A DNA stretch of 64,000 nt from an uncultured Lactobacillus sp. (GCA_948500755.1 CAOOYH010000005.1:33875-97874); one strand, 5' to 3'; counted from the first letter of the stretch, positions 35,509 to 45,416 are shown. Made by a program: numbers and translations. The notes: generated from the letters alone by a model not told the origin.

Positions 35509-37020
35509 TTGAGCATTAAAGCGGAAGAAATTAGCTCTTTGATCAAGCAACAACTTGAACATTACGATGATAAGTTAAATATCGATGAAGTTGGTGTTGT
35601 AACTTATGTTGGTGATGGTATTGCTCGTGCTCACGGACTTGACAATGTCTTGTCTAATGAGTTGTTGGAATTTGATAATGGCTCTTACGGTATTGCCCAA
35701 AACCTAGAATCAAACGATGTTGGTATCATTATTTTAGGTAATTTTGACGATATTCGTGAAGGTGACCGTGTTAAGAGAACCGGCCGTATCATGGAAGTTC
35801 CAGTAGGTGACGCCTTAATCGGTAGAGTTGTTAACCCATTAGGTCAACCAGTTGATGGTTTAGGTGAAATTAAGACTGATAAGACTCGTCCAATTGAATC
35901 TAAAGCTCCTGGTGTTATGGATCGTCAATCAGTTGATCAACCACTTCAAACTGGTATTAAAGCTATCGATGCTTTGGTTCCAATTGGTCGTGGACAGCGT
36001 GAATTGATTATTGGTGACCGTAAGACTGGTAAGACTAGTTTGGCTATTGATACTATTTTGAATCAAAAGGGTAAGAACGTAATTTGTATTTACGTTTCAA
36101 TTGGTCAAAAGGAATCAACCGTTAGAACTCAAGTTGAAACTTTAAAGCGCTTCGGTGCGATGGATTATACTATCGTTGTTGAAGCCGGCCCAAGTGAGCC
36201 AGCACCAATGCTTTATATTGCACCATATGCTGGAACTGCTATGGGTGAGGAATTTATGTACAATGGCAGGGACGTATTGATTGTATTTGATGACCTATCA
36301 AAACAAGCAGTCGCATATCGTGAACTTTCCTTGCTTCTCCGTCGTCCACCTGGTCGTGAAGCTTACCCAGGTGACGTCTTCTACTTACACTCACGTCTTT
36401 TGGAACGTAGTGCTAAGTTAAGCGATAAGTTGGGTGGCGGATCTATGACTGCCTTACCATTTATTCAAACTGAAGCTGGAGATATTTCTGCATATATTCC
36501 AACTAACGTTATTTCCATCACTGATGGACAGATCTTCTTACAAAGTGATTTGTTCTTTGCTGGAACTCGTCCAGCCATTGATGCTGGTAACTCAGTTTCT
36601 CGTGTTGGTGGTAATGCACAGATTAAGGCTATGAAGAAGGTAGCTGGTACTTTACGTACCGACCTTGCTGCATATCGTGAACTTGAAAGTTTTGCACAAT
36701 TTGGTAGTGATTTGGATCAAGCTACTCAAGCAAAATTGAATCGTGGTCGTCGTACTGTAGAAGTATTGAAGCAACCACTTCATGATCCAATTCCTGTCGA
36801 AAAGCAAGTTTTGATCCTTTATGCATTAACTCACGGCTACCTAGATTCAATTCCTGTTGAAGATATTGCTCGTTATGAACAAGAAATCTACGACAATTTT
36901 GATAGTAGTCATGCAGATCTTCTTAAGCACATTCGTGAAACTGGTGAATTACCAGATGAAAAGAAATTGCAAGCTGCTATTGAGGAATTTAATGATAGTT
37001 TTTCACCAAGTAAGAATTAG
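35509..37020 (+). CDS. atpA: ATP synthase F1 subunit alpha
   Basis: Non-catalytic nucleotide-binding subunit, 503 residues from the TTG at 35509, which has the AGAGGTG ribosome site; a GTG three codons earlier lies inside that site. P-loop GDRKTGKTS and the alpha-specific arginine finger region (AIDAGNSVSRVGG) are present. Strong codon bias, as for the whole operon. Confidence 0.96.
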   Translation: MSIKAEEISSLIKQQLEHYDDKLNIDEVGVVTYVGDGIARAHGLDNVLSNELLEFDNGSYGIAQNLESNDVGIIILGNFDDIREGDRVKRTGRIMEVPVGDALIGRVVNPLGQPVDGLGEIKTDKTRPIESKAPGVMDRQSVDQPLQTGIKAIDALVPIGRGQRELIIGDRKTGKTSLAIDTILNQKGKNVICIYVSIGQKESTVRTQVETLKRFGAMDYTIVVEAGPSEPAPMLYIAPYAGTAMGEEFMYNGRDVLIVFDDLSKQAVAYRELSLLLRRPPGREAYPGDVFYLHSRLLERSAKLSDKLGGGSMTALPFIQTEAGDISAYIPTNVISITDGQIFLQSDLFFAGTRPAIDAGNSVSRVGGNAQIKAMKKVAGTLRTDLAAYRELESFAQFGSDLDQATQAKLNRGRRTVEVLKQPLHDPIPVEKQVLILYALTHGYLDSIPVEDIARYEQEIYDNFDSSHADLLKHIRETGELPDEKKLQAAIEEFNDSFSPSKN

Positions 37021-37030
37021 GAGGTAGATT

Positions 37031-37993
37031 ATGCCTGCATCTTTACTTGAGTTGAAGAAAAAGATTGCTTCAGTTAAGCAAACTGGTAAAATTACGCAAG
37101 CCATGAGAATGGTTTCTGCTTCAAAGTTGAATCAAACTGAAAAGCGTGATAAAAATTATACTGTTTATAATGATCACGTTCGAAAGACTTTATCTCATTT
37201 AATGAGTTCACAAGTTGTAGATCATCTTCGTGAAGCAAATGCGCCAATTAATGAAAAAAATATAGCTAAACTTGATTATGCAAATGTTTTTGGCTTAGGA
37301 ATTACGTCGGATTTAATTCAACAACGTAAAAATATCAAGTCTACGGGATATTTAGTTATTACTGGTAACCGTGGGCTTGTAGGATCTTATAATAGTTCTA
37401 TTTTAAAAAATATGATGGGACTTTTTGAGGATGCTAAGGCTGAAAACAAAGATATTAAGATCTTAGCTGTGGGTTCAGTTGGTGCACAATTCTTCAAAAA
37501 GAACAACTTAAATGTTGTATATGAAAATGATGATATTAGTGATGTGCCAACTTTTGAAGAAACTATGCCAATTGTTTCAACTGCGATTAAAATGTATATG
37601 AATGGAGTATATGATGAGTTATACGTTTGTTATACTCACCATGTCAACTCACTTTCATCAGCATTTCGTGTTGAAAAAATGCTTCCAATTGTTGATTTAG
37701 ATATTGGTCTTAAGGAAGCTGAAGCACATCAACAATTAGAATATGATATTGCACCAGATACTAATACTGTGCTTACGTCACTACTTCCACAATACGCTCG
37801 TTCAACTATTTACGGAGCTATTTTGGATGCAAAAACTGCAGAACATGCTAGTTCAATGACAGCTATGCAAAGTGCTAGTGATAATGCAGATGATCTGGTA
37901 TCAAATTTAACTACTAAGTTAAACCGTGCAAGACAGGCACAAATCACTACTGAAATTACTGAAATTATCAGTGGTGCTAATGCCTTAGAGTAA
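37031..37993 (+). CDS. atpG: ATP synthase F1 subunit gamma
   Basis: 320-residue central shaft subunit. N-terminal helix (LLELKKKIASVKQTGKITQAM) and C-terminal helix (AMQSASDNADDLVSNL) are the two coils of the rotor. A middle insert makes it slightly longer than the usual 285-290, which is common in lactobacilli. GGAGG ribosome site. Confidence 0.95.
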   Translation: MPASLLELKKKIASVKQTGKITQAMRMVSASKLNQTEKRDKNYTVYNDHVRKTLSHLMSSQVVDHLREANAPINEKNIAKLDYANVFGLGITSDLIQQRKNIKSTGYLVITGNRGLVGSYNSSILKNMMGLFEDAKAENKDIKILAVGSVGAQFFKKNNLNVVYENDDISDVPTFEETMPIVSTAIKMYMNGVYDELYVCYTHHVNSLSSAFRVEKMLPIVDLDIGLKEAEAHQQLEYDIAPDTNTVLTSLLPQYARSTIYGAILDAKTAEHASSMTAMQSASDNADDLVSNLTTKLNRARQAQITTEITEIISGANALE

Positions 37994-38015
37994 TTAGGAA
38001 AAGGAGGTAGATGTT

Positions 38016-39455
38016 TTGAGTGAAGGTGAAATCGTTCAAGTAATCGGCCCTGTTGTCGATGTTAAATTCCCACTTAACAAGGAACTACCTGATATTAATA
38101 ACGCTCTTAAAGTTATTAAGTCAAAAGATGAAACAATCACACTTGAAGTCACACTTGAACTTGGTGATGGTGTATTAAGAACGATCTCCATGGAATCTAC
38201 CAATGGTCTTCGACGCGGAATGAAAGTTGAAGATACTGGTGGCCCAATTTCTGTTCCAGTTGGTAAAGATACTTTGGGACGTGTATTTAATGTTTTGGGT
38301 CAACCAATTGATAATGGTCCAGCATTTCCTAAAGATCATCCACGTGAAGGAATCCATAAGGATGCACCTAAGTATTCAGACTTGACCACTAGTCGTGAAA
38401 TTCTCGAAACTGGTATTAAAGTTATTGACTTACTTGAACCTTATGTTCGTGGTGGTAAGGTTGGATTGTTCGGTGGTGCCGGTGTTGGTAAAACCACTAT
38501 CATTCAGGAATTAATTCATAACATTGCCCAAGAACACGGTGGTATTTCAGTTTTCACTGGTGTTGGGGAAAGAACTCGTGAAGGTAACGATCTTTACTAC
38601 GAAATGAAAGAATCCGGTGTTTTGAGCAAGACTGCCATGGTATTTGGTCAGATGAATGAGCCACCTGGTGCCAGAATGCGTGTAGCATTAACTGGATTAA
38701 CACTTGCTGAATACTTTAGAGATGTTGAAGGTCAAGACGTGTTACTCTTCATCGATAACATCTTTAGATTTACCCAGGCCGGTTCAGAAGTTTCAGCCCT
38801 TTTGGGTCGTATGCCTAGTGCCGTTGGTTATCAACCTACTTTGGCTACTGAAATGGGACAATTGCAAGAAAGAATTACTTCAACTAAGAAGGGTTCTATT
38901 ACTTCTATTCAAGCTGTTTATGTTCCAGCCGATGACTATACTGACCCAGCTCCAGCTACTACTTTCGCTCACTTGGATGCTACTACCAACTTGGAACGTA
39001 GCTTAGTTGAGCAAGGTATTTATCCAGCCGTTGACCCACTTGAATCTTCATCAAGTGCCCTTGACCCTGAAGTGGTTGGTAAAGAACACTATGAAGTTGC
39101 TACTCGTGTACAACACGTTTTACAACGTTATCATGAATTGCAAGATATTATTTCAGTTTTGGGTATGGATGAATTATCTGATGAAGAAAAACTTATCGTA
39201 GCTCGCGCTCGTAAAGTTCAATTCTTCTTATCTCAAAACTTCTTTGTAGCTGAACAATTTACTGGTGTTCCTGGTTCATATGTTCCAATTAAGGAAACTA
39301 TTAAAGGCTTTAAGATGATTTTGGATGGTCACCTTGATGACTTGCCAGAAGATGCCTTTCGTGGTGTAGGTCCAATTACTGATGTTTTGAAGAAAGCAAA
39401 AGAAATGGGCGTTACACCAAGTGATCCAGAAGCTAAAGCATTGCTAGAAAAGTAG
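38016..39455 (+). CDS. atpD: ATP synthase F1 subunit beta
   Basis: Catalytic subunit, 479 residues. Walker A GGAGVGKTT, the catalytic glutamate in GVGERTREGND, Walker B LLFIDNIFRF and the DELSDEE motif of the lever are present. The start codon is TTG with an AAAGGAGG site, as with atpA. Confidence 0.97.
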   Translation: MSEGEIVQVIGPVVDVKFPLNKELPDINNALKVIKSKDETITLEVTLELGDGVLRTISMESTNGLRRGMKVEDTGGPISVPVGKDTLGRVFNVLGQPIDNGPAFPKDHPREGIHKDAPKYSDLTTSREILETGIKVIDLLEPYVRGGKVGLFGGAGVGKTTIIQELIHNIAQEHGGISVFTGVGERTREGNDLYYEMKESGVLSKTAMVFGQMNEPPGARMRVALTGLTLAEYFRDVEGQDVLLFIDNIFRFTQAGSEVSALLGRMPSAVGYQPTLATEMGQLQERITSTKKGSITSIQAVYVPADDYTDPAPATTFAHLDATTNLERSLVEQGIYPAVDPLESSSSALDPEVVGKEHYEVATRVQHVLQRYHELQDIISVLGMDELSDEEKLIVARARKVQFFLSQNFFVAEQFTGVPGSYVPIKETIKGFKMILDGHLDDLPEDAFRGVGPITDVLKKAKEMGVTPSDPEAKALLEK

Positions 39456-39466
39456 GGTGATGTCAG

Positions 39467-39904
39467 ATGGCAGATCCAGAAAAGCTTTTTAAAGTAGATG
39501 TTGTAACTCCGGATGGTTTAATTTATTCTCACCGCTCAAGTATCATTGATATGCGTGCGATTGATGGACAACGTTCTATCATGTACAATCACGTTCCACT
39601 TTTAACTCCTTTAGCTATTGGAGATGTAAAGGTTAAACGTAGTCGTGAAATGAATCAAGTTGTTGATCATATTGCTGTTAGTGGTGGTTACATCGAATTC
39701 TCTAACAATGTTGCAACTATTATTGCTGATAGTGCTGAACGTGCTAGAAATATTGATGTTTCTCGTGCCCAAGCTGCTAAGGAACGTGCCGAAAAGAGAA
39801 TGAAGGAAGCACGTGAAAAGCACGATGAGCGTTCATTAGAAAGAGCTCAAATTGCATTGAGAAGAGCTGTGAATAGAATTAGTGTTTATAATTCTAAAAA
39901 ATAA
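39467..39904 (+). CDS. atpC: ATP synthase F1 subunit epsilon
   Basis: 145-residue subunit with an N-terminal beta sandwich and a C-terminal helical hairpin (about residues 90-140) that can inhibit ATP hydrolysis. Last gene of the operon, followed by a clear terminator. Confidence 0.95.
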   Translation: MADPEKLFKVDVVTPDGLIYSHRSSIIDMRAIDGQRSIMYNHVPLLTPLAIGDVKVKRSREMNQVVDHIAVSGGYIEFSNNVATIIADSAERARNIDVSRAQAAKERAEKRMKEAREKHDERSLERAQIALRRAVNRISVYNSKK

Positions 39905-39913
39905 TGCTTAATT

Positions 39914-39943
39914 AAACGGATGCACTATGTGCGTCCGTTTTTT
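39914..39943 (+). terminator. Terminator of the ATP synthase operon
   Basis: 12-bp stem AAACGGATGCAC with GTGCGTCCGTTT (one G-T), TATG-type loop, T run. Confidence 0.88.
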
Positions 39944-39974
39944 GTTATAATTATGTAGTCAAAACGGAGGAGAT

Positions 39975-40205
39975 ATGTTTCAATTAGGCGTTCACGCAGT
40001 GATTAGTATAATTATTTACTTAATTACTGTTGGATTATCATTCCAGGCAATTAAGGCTTTGAGAGTAGAAAAGTTTATTCGAAAAAATCATAATTTTGAA
40101 GCGCAAATTTTATTATTATTTATTGCAATTGCATTAGGATTTTTAGTCGGGAACTTTGTTATCACTTTTATCGATCAATCGATGCAATTAAGTAATTTCT
40201 TTTAA
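39975..40205 (+). CDS. DUF1146 family membrane protein
   Basis: 76-residue protein with two membrane helices (about residues 5-25 and 47-68), a DUF1146/YwzB-like protein. Function unknown. In Firmicutes it regularly stands between the ATPase operon and mreB, as here. Ribosome site GGAGGAG. Confidence 0.85.
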   Translation: MFQLGVHAVISIIIYLITVGLSFQAIKALRVEKFIRKNHNFEAQILLLFIAIALGFLVGNFVITFIDQSMQLSNFF

Positions 40206-40287
40206 AAGTTCTTTAAAACAGTAACTCTTAAGACAACATTTTAGCTTTTATGGTAAAATGGACCATGAATATTTAGGGAGGATCATC

Positions 40288-41274
40288 GTGGCACGAGATA
40301 TAGGAATCGATTTAGGGACAGCAAATGTGCTTATTAATGTCTCTGGAAAAGGTATTGTTTTAAATGAGCCTTCTGTAGTAGCCGTAAACACTAGTACTAA
40401 TAAGGTAGTAGCGGTCGGAACAGAAGCATATAATATGGTAGGTAGAACTCCTGGTAATATTAGAGTAATTCGCCCATTAAAAAATGGAGTGATTGCAGAC
40501 TTTGATATTACTGAGGCTATGCTTTCATATTTTATTCAAAAATTGAATGTAAAGGGCTTTATGACTAAGCCAAATATTTTAATTTGTGCACCAACAGGTA
40601 TTACTTCAATTGAACAAAAGGCAATTATTCAAGCTGCAGAAAAATCTGGTGGGGGCAAGATCTATCTTGATTTTGAGCCTAAGGTTGCAGCCGTAGGTGC
40701 AGGATTGGATATTTTCAAACCTCAAGGTAATATGGTAATTGATATCGGTGGTGGTACTACTGATGTGGCCATTTTATCAATGGGTGAAATTGTTACTAGC
40801 GAATCTGTTCGTTATGCTGGTGATAGCATGAATCAAGCAGTTATTTCTCATATTAAGAGTAAACATAACTTGCTTATTGGTTCACGAACTGCCGAACAAA
40901 TTAAAATTGAAATTGGTAGTGCGTTTGAACCGGATCCAGATGCAACTATGACTGTTAGAGGTCGAGATGTTGTTGATGGTTTGCCAAGACAAGCTACAGT
41001 AACAGCTGAAGAGATTCAAAAAGCTCTTGAAAGTGGTTTAATGTCAATTGTTGCTGCTACTAAGCAAGTGCTAGAAACTACTCCACCAGAATTATCAGCT
41101 GATATCATTGATCGTGGTATTATGCTTACTGGTGGTGGAGCAATGCTTAAAAATATTGATAAGCTTATCTCACATCACTTACAAGTGCCTGTTTTAACAG
41201 CTGACCATCCGTTAGAAGCTGTTGCTCTAGGAACTGGGGTATTGCTTAAGAATATTGAAAAGCATAAGCGTTAA
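40288..41274 (+). CDS. mreB: Rod shape-determining actin-like protein MreB/Mbl
   Basis: 328-residue bacterial actin that directs lateral cell-wall synthesis. Phosphate 1 motif DIGIDLGTANVLI, phosphate 2 VIDIGGGTTDVA and adenosine motif LTGGGAML are present. The GTG at 40288 follows AGGGAGG and matches the family start (RDIGIDLGTAN). No mreCD follows; the gene is next to yidD and, beyond the inserted tnpB, a FtsW/RodA gene. This suggests an Mbl-type paralogue. Confidence 0.93.
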   Translation: MARDIGIDLGTANVLINVSGKGIVLNEPSVVAVNTSTNKVVAVGTEAYNMVGRTPGNIRVIRPLKNGVIADFDITEAMLSYFIQKLNVKGFMTKPNILICAPTGITSIEQKAIIQAAEKSGGGKIYLDFEPKVAAVGAGLDIFKPQGNMVIDIGGGTTDVAILSMGEIVTSESVRYAGDSMNQAVISHIKSKHNLLIGSRTAEQIKIEIGSAFEPDPDATMTVRGRDVVDGLPRQATVTAEEIQKALESGLMSIVAATKQVLETTPPELSADIIDRGIMLTGGGAMLKNIDKLISHHLQVPVLTADHPLEAVALGTGVLLKNIEKHKR

Positions 41275-41296
41275 TTATTAAAGTGAGGAGTTTTAC

Positions 41297-41590
41297 TTGC
41301 GTAAGATTTTGATTTTTTTAGTTAAAATTTATCAAACCATTATTTCGCCAGTGCTACCTGATAGTTGTAGATACTATCCCACTTGTTCGAATTATATGAT
41401 AGATGCTCTAAAAAAGCATGGCCCAATTTTAGGTTTAATTATGGGAATATGTCGAATATTACGCTGTAATCCTTTTATAAGGGGAGGGGTAGATCCCGTT
41501 CCCGATAAATTTATTATTTTTCGAAATCCGCATCCGGAAAGATATGAAGACGAAATTATTGCCAAGAAATTTCATCCGGATAGCAAGTAG
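41297..41590 (+). CDS. yidD: Membrane protein insertion efficiency factor YidD
   Basis: 97-residue YidD, which aids YidC/Sec insertion of membrane proteins. Family motif CRYYPTCSNYMIDALKKHG and the segment RCNPFIRGGVDPVP are complete. It starts with TTG after GTGAGGAG. It follows mreB by 22 bases and probably shares its transcript. Confidence 0.93.
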   Translation: MRKILIFLVKIYQTIISPVLPDSCRYYPTCSNYMIDALKKHGPILGLIMGICRILRCNPFIRGGVDPVPDKFIIFRNPHPERYEDEIIAKKFHPDSK

Positions 41591-41753
41591 GAGCTGATTA
41601 ACTGTTAACAAAAATATAGAAATTTGTAGATAAAAGCAAAAGATTAAGCTTATTTAGAAAGTTAAACATGGAAAATAGGCTTTAATTCAATTTTTACTTG
41701 TTTTGTTTCGCCTTCTTAGATAAACTTATGTTTGTATTTAAGGAGGTGAAGCA
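41591..41753 (+). other. Left flank of the tnpB insertion
   Basis: 163 bases of AT-rich sequence between yidD and tnpB with no ORF. It presumably includes the left end of the element; an AAGGAGG ribosome site for tnpB lies at its end. I could not place the exact boundary. Confidence 0.5.
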
Positions 41754-42911
41754 ATGATTAAAACCCAAGTAGTAAAGCTAAAAGTTAATAAGACCATGCA
41801 AAAACATCTTGATGCTTTGTGCGATTATCGCAGATACTGCTGGAATAAAGGCTTAGAAACTTGGCAATTAATGTATGAGGCCCATACATTAAACAAAAAA
41901 GACAATCCCAGTCCTAACGAACGCAGAGTTCGGGATGAATTAGTAGCTAATAAAGCCGACTGGCAATATGATTTGTCAGCTCGATGTTTACAATTAGCTG
42001 TTAAAGACTTGGCTAATGCTTGGAAGAACTTCTTTGATAAAGCTCAGCCTGATTGGGGCAAGCCTAGATTTAGATCTAAGAAGGCACCTAGACAAGGCTT
42101 TAAAACTGATCGTGCCAAGATTGTGAACGGCAAGCTTCGCCTTGATCGCCCAAGAAACATTTCAAGAGATAGTTGGTTTGATCTAGCAAGTTATGAAGCC
42201 TTAAAGATGGATGAAGTTAAGGTAGTAAGCATCTTCAAAGAAAAAGATAGTTATTACGCAGCTCTTCCTTATGAAGAAGAGATTTCAGCTAAGACTAAAA
42301 CTCATCAAAAAACGGCAGTTGATATCAATGTTGGTCATTTTAACTATACCGAGGGGCAAATCATTGTTTTGCCTGCTAAATTGCAAAAGCTGTATAGACG
42401 TATCAAACATTATCAAAGAATGCTAGCTCGCAAAAGAAAGGTTAATGATAAGTTGGCTGCTAAATCCAATAATTACTTTGCAGTGAGAACCAAATTGCAA
42501 AGAGATTATCGCAGAGTAGCTAATGTCCAAAATGATCTTTTACAGGAGTTTACTACTAAGCTTGTTAATGATTACGACCAAATTGTAATTGAAGATTTAG
42601 CAGTAAAGCAAATGATGATGACGCATGTAGCTTCAAAGGGTATGCAAAGATCGCTCTTTGGTAAATTCAGACAGATATTAACTTACAAATGCGATTGGTA
42701 TGGCAAAGAATTAATCTTAGCCGATAAAACTTACCCATCAACGCAAAAATGTGCTCAGTGTGGCTATGTCAAAAAAGGTGATGAAAAGATTACCTTGCAG
42801 GGCAACAAAAAGCATGGCACTAGGCATAATGAGTATATCTGTTATGAATGTGGCTATAAGAATGATCGAGATGAAAATGCAGTATTAAATCTTTTAGCTT
42901 TAGCAAAATAA
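41754..42911 (+). mobile_element. tnpB: TnpB of an IS200/IS605-family element (RNA-guided nuclease), no TnpA
   Basis: 385-residue TnpB/OrfB coding sequence, the likely RNA-guided DNA nuclease of IS200/IS605 elements. Split RuvC residues look intact: D190 in TAVDINVG, E280 in IVIEDLAV and the final aspartate in NDRDENAVLNLL (371-373); a zinc finger CAQC...CYEC lies between. N-terminal OrfB helix-turn-helix domain present. No tnpA is near, so the element cannot move alone; a tnpA elsewhere could help. It splits the usual yidD-DUF2969 synteny, marking it as an insertion. Confidence 0.92.
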
Positions 42912-43020
42912 AGAAAATAAACGGGGCTGGCTAGGCCCTTAAGCTGGAAGAGTTAGTCAATGTGATTACTCCTATATTGGAATATCAGAATACTAGTGAA
43001 GACGACAGTAAATGAAACAA
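42895..43020 (+). ncRNA. Candidate omega/reRNA and right end of the tnpB element
   Basis: The guide RNA of TnpB is generally made from the 3' end of tnpB and the element's right end. Here the 110 bases after the stop are non-coding and structured, for example GGGCTGGCTAGGCCC. They end somewhere before 43020; the guide would be the host sequence beyond. The exact end is not determinable by eye. Confidence 0.45.
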
Positions 43021-43045
43021 AGAAAGGAAAAAATATATCTTTCTG

Positions 43046-43076
43046 ATATGTAGAAAATTCGCATTCTTCTACATAT
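43046..43076 (+). repeat. 10-bp hairpin beyond the tnpB right flank
   Basis: ATATGTAGAA (43046-43055) is perfectly complementary to TTCTACATAT (43067-43076). It may be the subterminal hairpin of the element or a host structure before the DUF2969 gene; there is no T run of terminator type. Confidence 0.5.
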
Positions 43077-43101
43077 TTCTATGTTTTATATAGCAGGAAA
43101 T

Positions 43102-43329
43102 ATGTCCAAAAAATTAGTTAATATTGATGTTGAAGTAAATGAACTTAAAGGTAAGAGTGTTCCTACTTGGGAAGTTATCATTCCTAATAAGAAGTCAATC
43201 GGCTTGATTGAAAAGGTAGAGGGACGCTATCGTGCTACTACTTCTAAGACTAGCAATGTTTTATTTGCTAAAAGTTTAGAAAGCAGCATTAATGATTTAC
43301 TTTCATACTTTACTTTACATGAAAAATAA
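43102..43329 (+). CDS. DUF2969 family protein
   Basis: 75-residue soluble protein of DUF2969, known only from Lactobacillales and of unknown function. Start MSKKLVNIDVEVNELKGK is typical; an upstream in-frame ATG at 43081 is less likely because GCAGGA stands before 43102. Normally placed between yidD and ftsW/rodA; the tnpB insertion separates it from yidD. Confidence 0.8.
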   Translation: MSKKLVNIDVEVNELKGKSVPTWEVIIPNKKSIGLIEKVEGRYRATTSKTSNVLFAKSLESSINDLLSYFTLHEK

Positions 43330-43352
43330 AATAATTAAGTAGTGATTATTTA

Positions 43353-44546
43353 ATGGTACAAGTACAAAACAAAACAAGTTTAGTTGATAGAATCGCCTGG
43401 AATGTTGTCTTTCCAGTTATAGCATTGGCTTTGATTGGATTGTATTCCATTTATGTATCTGCGGTAAATGACCCTAGTCACATGGGAACACCAACTAGAG
43501 CAGTCTTAATGCAGGGGGTATGGTATTTAATTTCAATCGGAATTGCCATTTTTGTAATGCAATTTGATGCGGACCAGCTGTTCCGAATAGCGCCTTATAT
43601 TTATGCCCTGGGAATAATTCTTTTGATTGCAGTTCTGTTTCTTTATAACCGAAGTGTTTATCAAGATACTGGGGCTAAAAGTTGGTTTAAGTTAGGACCA
43701 TTGACTTTCCAGCCATCTGAAATTATGAAGCCAGCCTTCATTTTAATGTTGGCACGCGTGGTGCGAGATCATAATGATAAATATGCTCATACTCTGCGGA
43801 ATGATTGGCTTTTAATTGGAAAAATTGTTTTATGGCTTCTTCCAGTTGCCGTTTTGTTAAAATTACAAAATGACTTTGGTACAATGTTGGTTTTCTTTGC
43901 TATTGTTGGTGGGGTAACCTTGGTATCAGGAATAAGTTGGAAAATAATTATTCCCCTGTATGGAACGATAATCATTCTAGGAGCAGCTGTGATTTTGCTA
44001 GTGGTCACACCAGTAGGGAGATCATTTTTGAGCCATTTCTTCCAAGCATATCAATTTAAGCGAATTGATGCATGGCTCAGTCCTGCAACTGATACGGGCT
44101 CTAGTGCTTACCAATTATGGCAAAGTATGCAGGCAATTGGGTCAGGACAGTTATTTGGTAATGGATTTGGTAAAGTAAGTGTTTATGTGCCAGTTCGTGG
44201 ATCTGACATGGTTTATTCAGTAATTGGAGAAACTTTTGGATTCGTTGGTAGTGTAGCCGTAATTTTAATTTACTTATATTTAATCATTCAAATGGTGAAG
44301 ATTTCGTTTGATACCAGAAATGCATTCTATTCATACATTGCAACTGGTGTTATCATGATGATTCTTTTCCACGTATTTGAAAATATTGGAATGAGTATTG
44401 ATCTATTGCCATTAACAGGTATTCCATTGCCATTTATTTCTCAAGGTGGTTCTGCCTTGATCGGAAATATGATAGGAATTGGAATGATTCTATCAATGAA
44501 ATTTCATAATAAAGATTACATGTTTAGTACAGCAGGTGATTTTTAG
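43353..44546 (+). CDS. rodA: FtsW/RodA/SpoVE family peptidoglycan polymerase
   Basis: 397-residue SEDS protein with about ten helices, a glycosyltransferase for lateral cell-wall synthesis. SEDS motifs: GAKSWFKLGPLTFQPSEIMKPAF, QNDFGTMLVF and PLTGIPLPFISQGGSALIGNM. The association with mreB and yidD favours RodA over FtsW. It is followed by a terminator shared with uspA. Confidence 0.9.
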   Translation: MVQVQNKTSLVDRIAWNVVFPVIALALIGLYSIYVSAVNDPSHMGTPTRAVLMQGVWYLISIGIAIFVMQFDADQLFRIAPYIYALGIILLIAVLFLYNRSVYQDTGAKSWFKLGPLTFQPSEIMKPAFILMLARVVRDHNDKYAHTLRNDWLLIGKIVLWLLPVAVLLKLQNDFGTMLVFFAIVGGVTLVSGISWKIIIPLYGTIIILGAAVILLVVTPVGRSFLSHFFQAYQFKRIDAWLSPATDTGSSAYQLWQSMQAIGSGQLFGNGFGKVSVYVPVRGSDMVYSVIGETFGFVGSVAVILIYLYLIIQMVKISFDTRNAFYSYIATGVIMMILFHVFENIGMSIDLLPLTGIPLPFISQGGSALIGNMIGIGMILSMKFHNKDYMFSTAGDF

Positions 44547-44553
44547 AATAAAC

Positions 44554-44589
44554 AAAAAACTTTCAAGCTTTAGAACTTGAAAGTTTTTT
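44554..44589. terminator. Bidirectional intrinsic terminator
   Basis: 14-bp perfect stem AAAAAACTTTCAAG/CTTGAAAGTTTTTT with eight-base loop between rodA and convergent uspA. Confidence 0.9.
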
Positions 44590-44602
44590 ATTTACAGAAT
44601 AA

Positions 44603-45070
44603 TTAATCAGCACTAAGTGCATCTTTAATTTCTTGTGTACGGCAAACTAAAACATCGCAATTTGCTGTACGAGTTACATATTCGGTAACACTACCAATCA
44701 ATAAACGCTCAACTGCGTTAAGACCCGTTGCCCCAACTACGATTAAGTCGATATCGTGTTTTTTAGGGAAATCACGAGCAATGATTGTCTTTGGTGAACC
44801 GAATTCAATGGAATAGTGAACATCTTTAATGCCGGCTTTGATTGCGCGACTCTTGTACTCTTCCATTCTCTTTTTAGCATCGTTTGATACTTGTTCAACC
44901 ATAGCTGAATCAAAGCTTGAAACGTTTTGGAATGAACGAGTATCAATGACATGTAAGATATCTAAAATTGCTCCGTTACGTTTTGCAATTGCGACAGCCT
45001 TGCTGAAAGCCAAGTCTGCTTCTTTTGACCCGTCAACGGAAACTTGAATATGTTGATATTGTGTAAGCAT
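44603..45070 (-). CDS. Universal stress protein, UspA family
   Basis: 155-residue UspA-type protein. It has the ATP-binding pattern VVGATGLNAVERLLIGSVTEYV (G-2x-G-9x-G-S/T), so it probably binds ATP and dimerises. The ATG follows AGGTGC with an AGGAAGAGG upstream. Its function in stress survival is known only for the family. Lies downstream of the small membrane protein gene. Confidence 0.92.
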   Translation of the reverse strand: MLTQYQHIQVSVDGSKEADLAFSKAVAIAKRNGAILDILHVIDTRSFQNVSSFDSAMVEQVSNDAKKRMEEYKSRAIKAGIKDVHYSIEFGSPKTIIARDFPKKHDIDLIVVGATGLNAVERLLIGSVTEYVTRTANCDVLVCRTQEIKDALSAD

Positions 45071-45118
45071 TTTTCTGCACCTCTTCCTACTATCTATTTT
45101 ACCAAAATTAGCAGGAAG

Positions 45119-45400
45119 TTAATCATTCTTTTGATTAATTAATAAACCAAAAATTAAGATTGTCATCGAACCTAGAATCAAGGTAATCAAGTTCATATAC
45201 TTGTTAGCTAAAAACAAAATCAAGACACCAAGAATGCTTTCCAACATTAAGGCGATAGAGGTCCATTTTAGGATTGAGCCGAGACGGGGATTGCTGCCAA
45301 CATCATAAATAATGAAATGGCCACTACGTCTGTGCCACATATACCAAGAGGTGAGGGCAAGAACAATGATGAAAATGCCCATTACGATTTTGATAACCAT
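45119..45400 (-). CDS. Small membrane protein, unknown
   Basis: 93-residue protein starting at an ATG at 45400 with GGAGA nine bases upstream. Three predicted helices (about residues 2-20, 38-58 and 62-85) and no known motif. A longer in-frame ORF extends upstream to 45508 but runs through the candidate 6S RNA, so the shorter start is preferred. Lies between the RNA gene and uspA. Confidence 0.7.
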   Translation of the reverse strand: MVIKIVMGIFIIVLALTSWYMWHRRSGHFIIYDVGSNPRLGSILKWTSIALMLESILGVLILFLANKYMNLITLILGSMTILIFGLLINQKND

Positions 45401-45416
45401 GTAAAAATCTCCAATA

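Noticed and set aside
38704..39201. Overlapping ORFs within atpD
   Set aside because: Out of frame with a highly conserved gene; their leucine-rich translations are typical of shadow frames.
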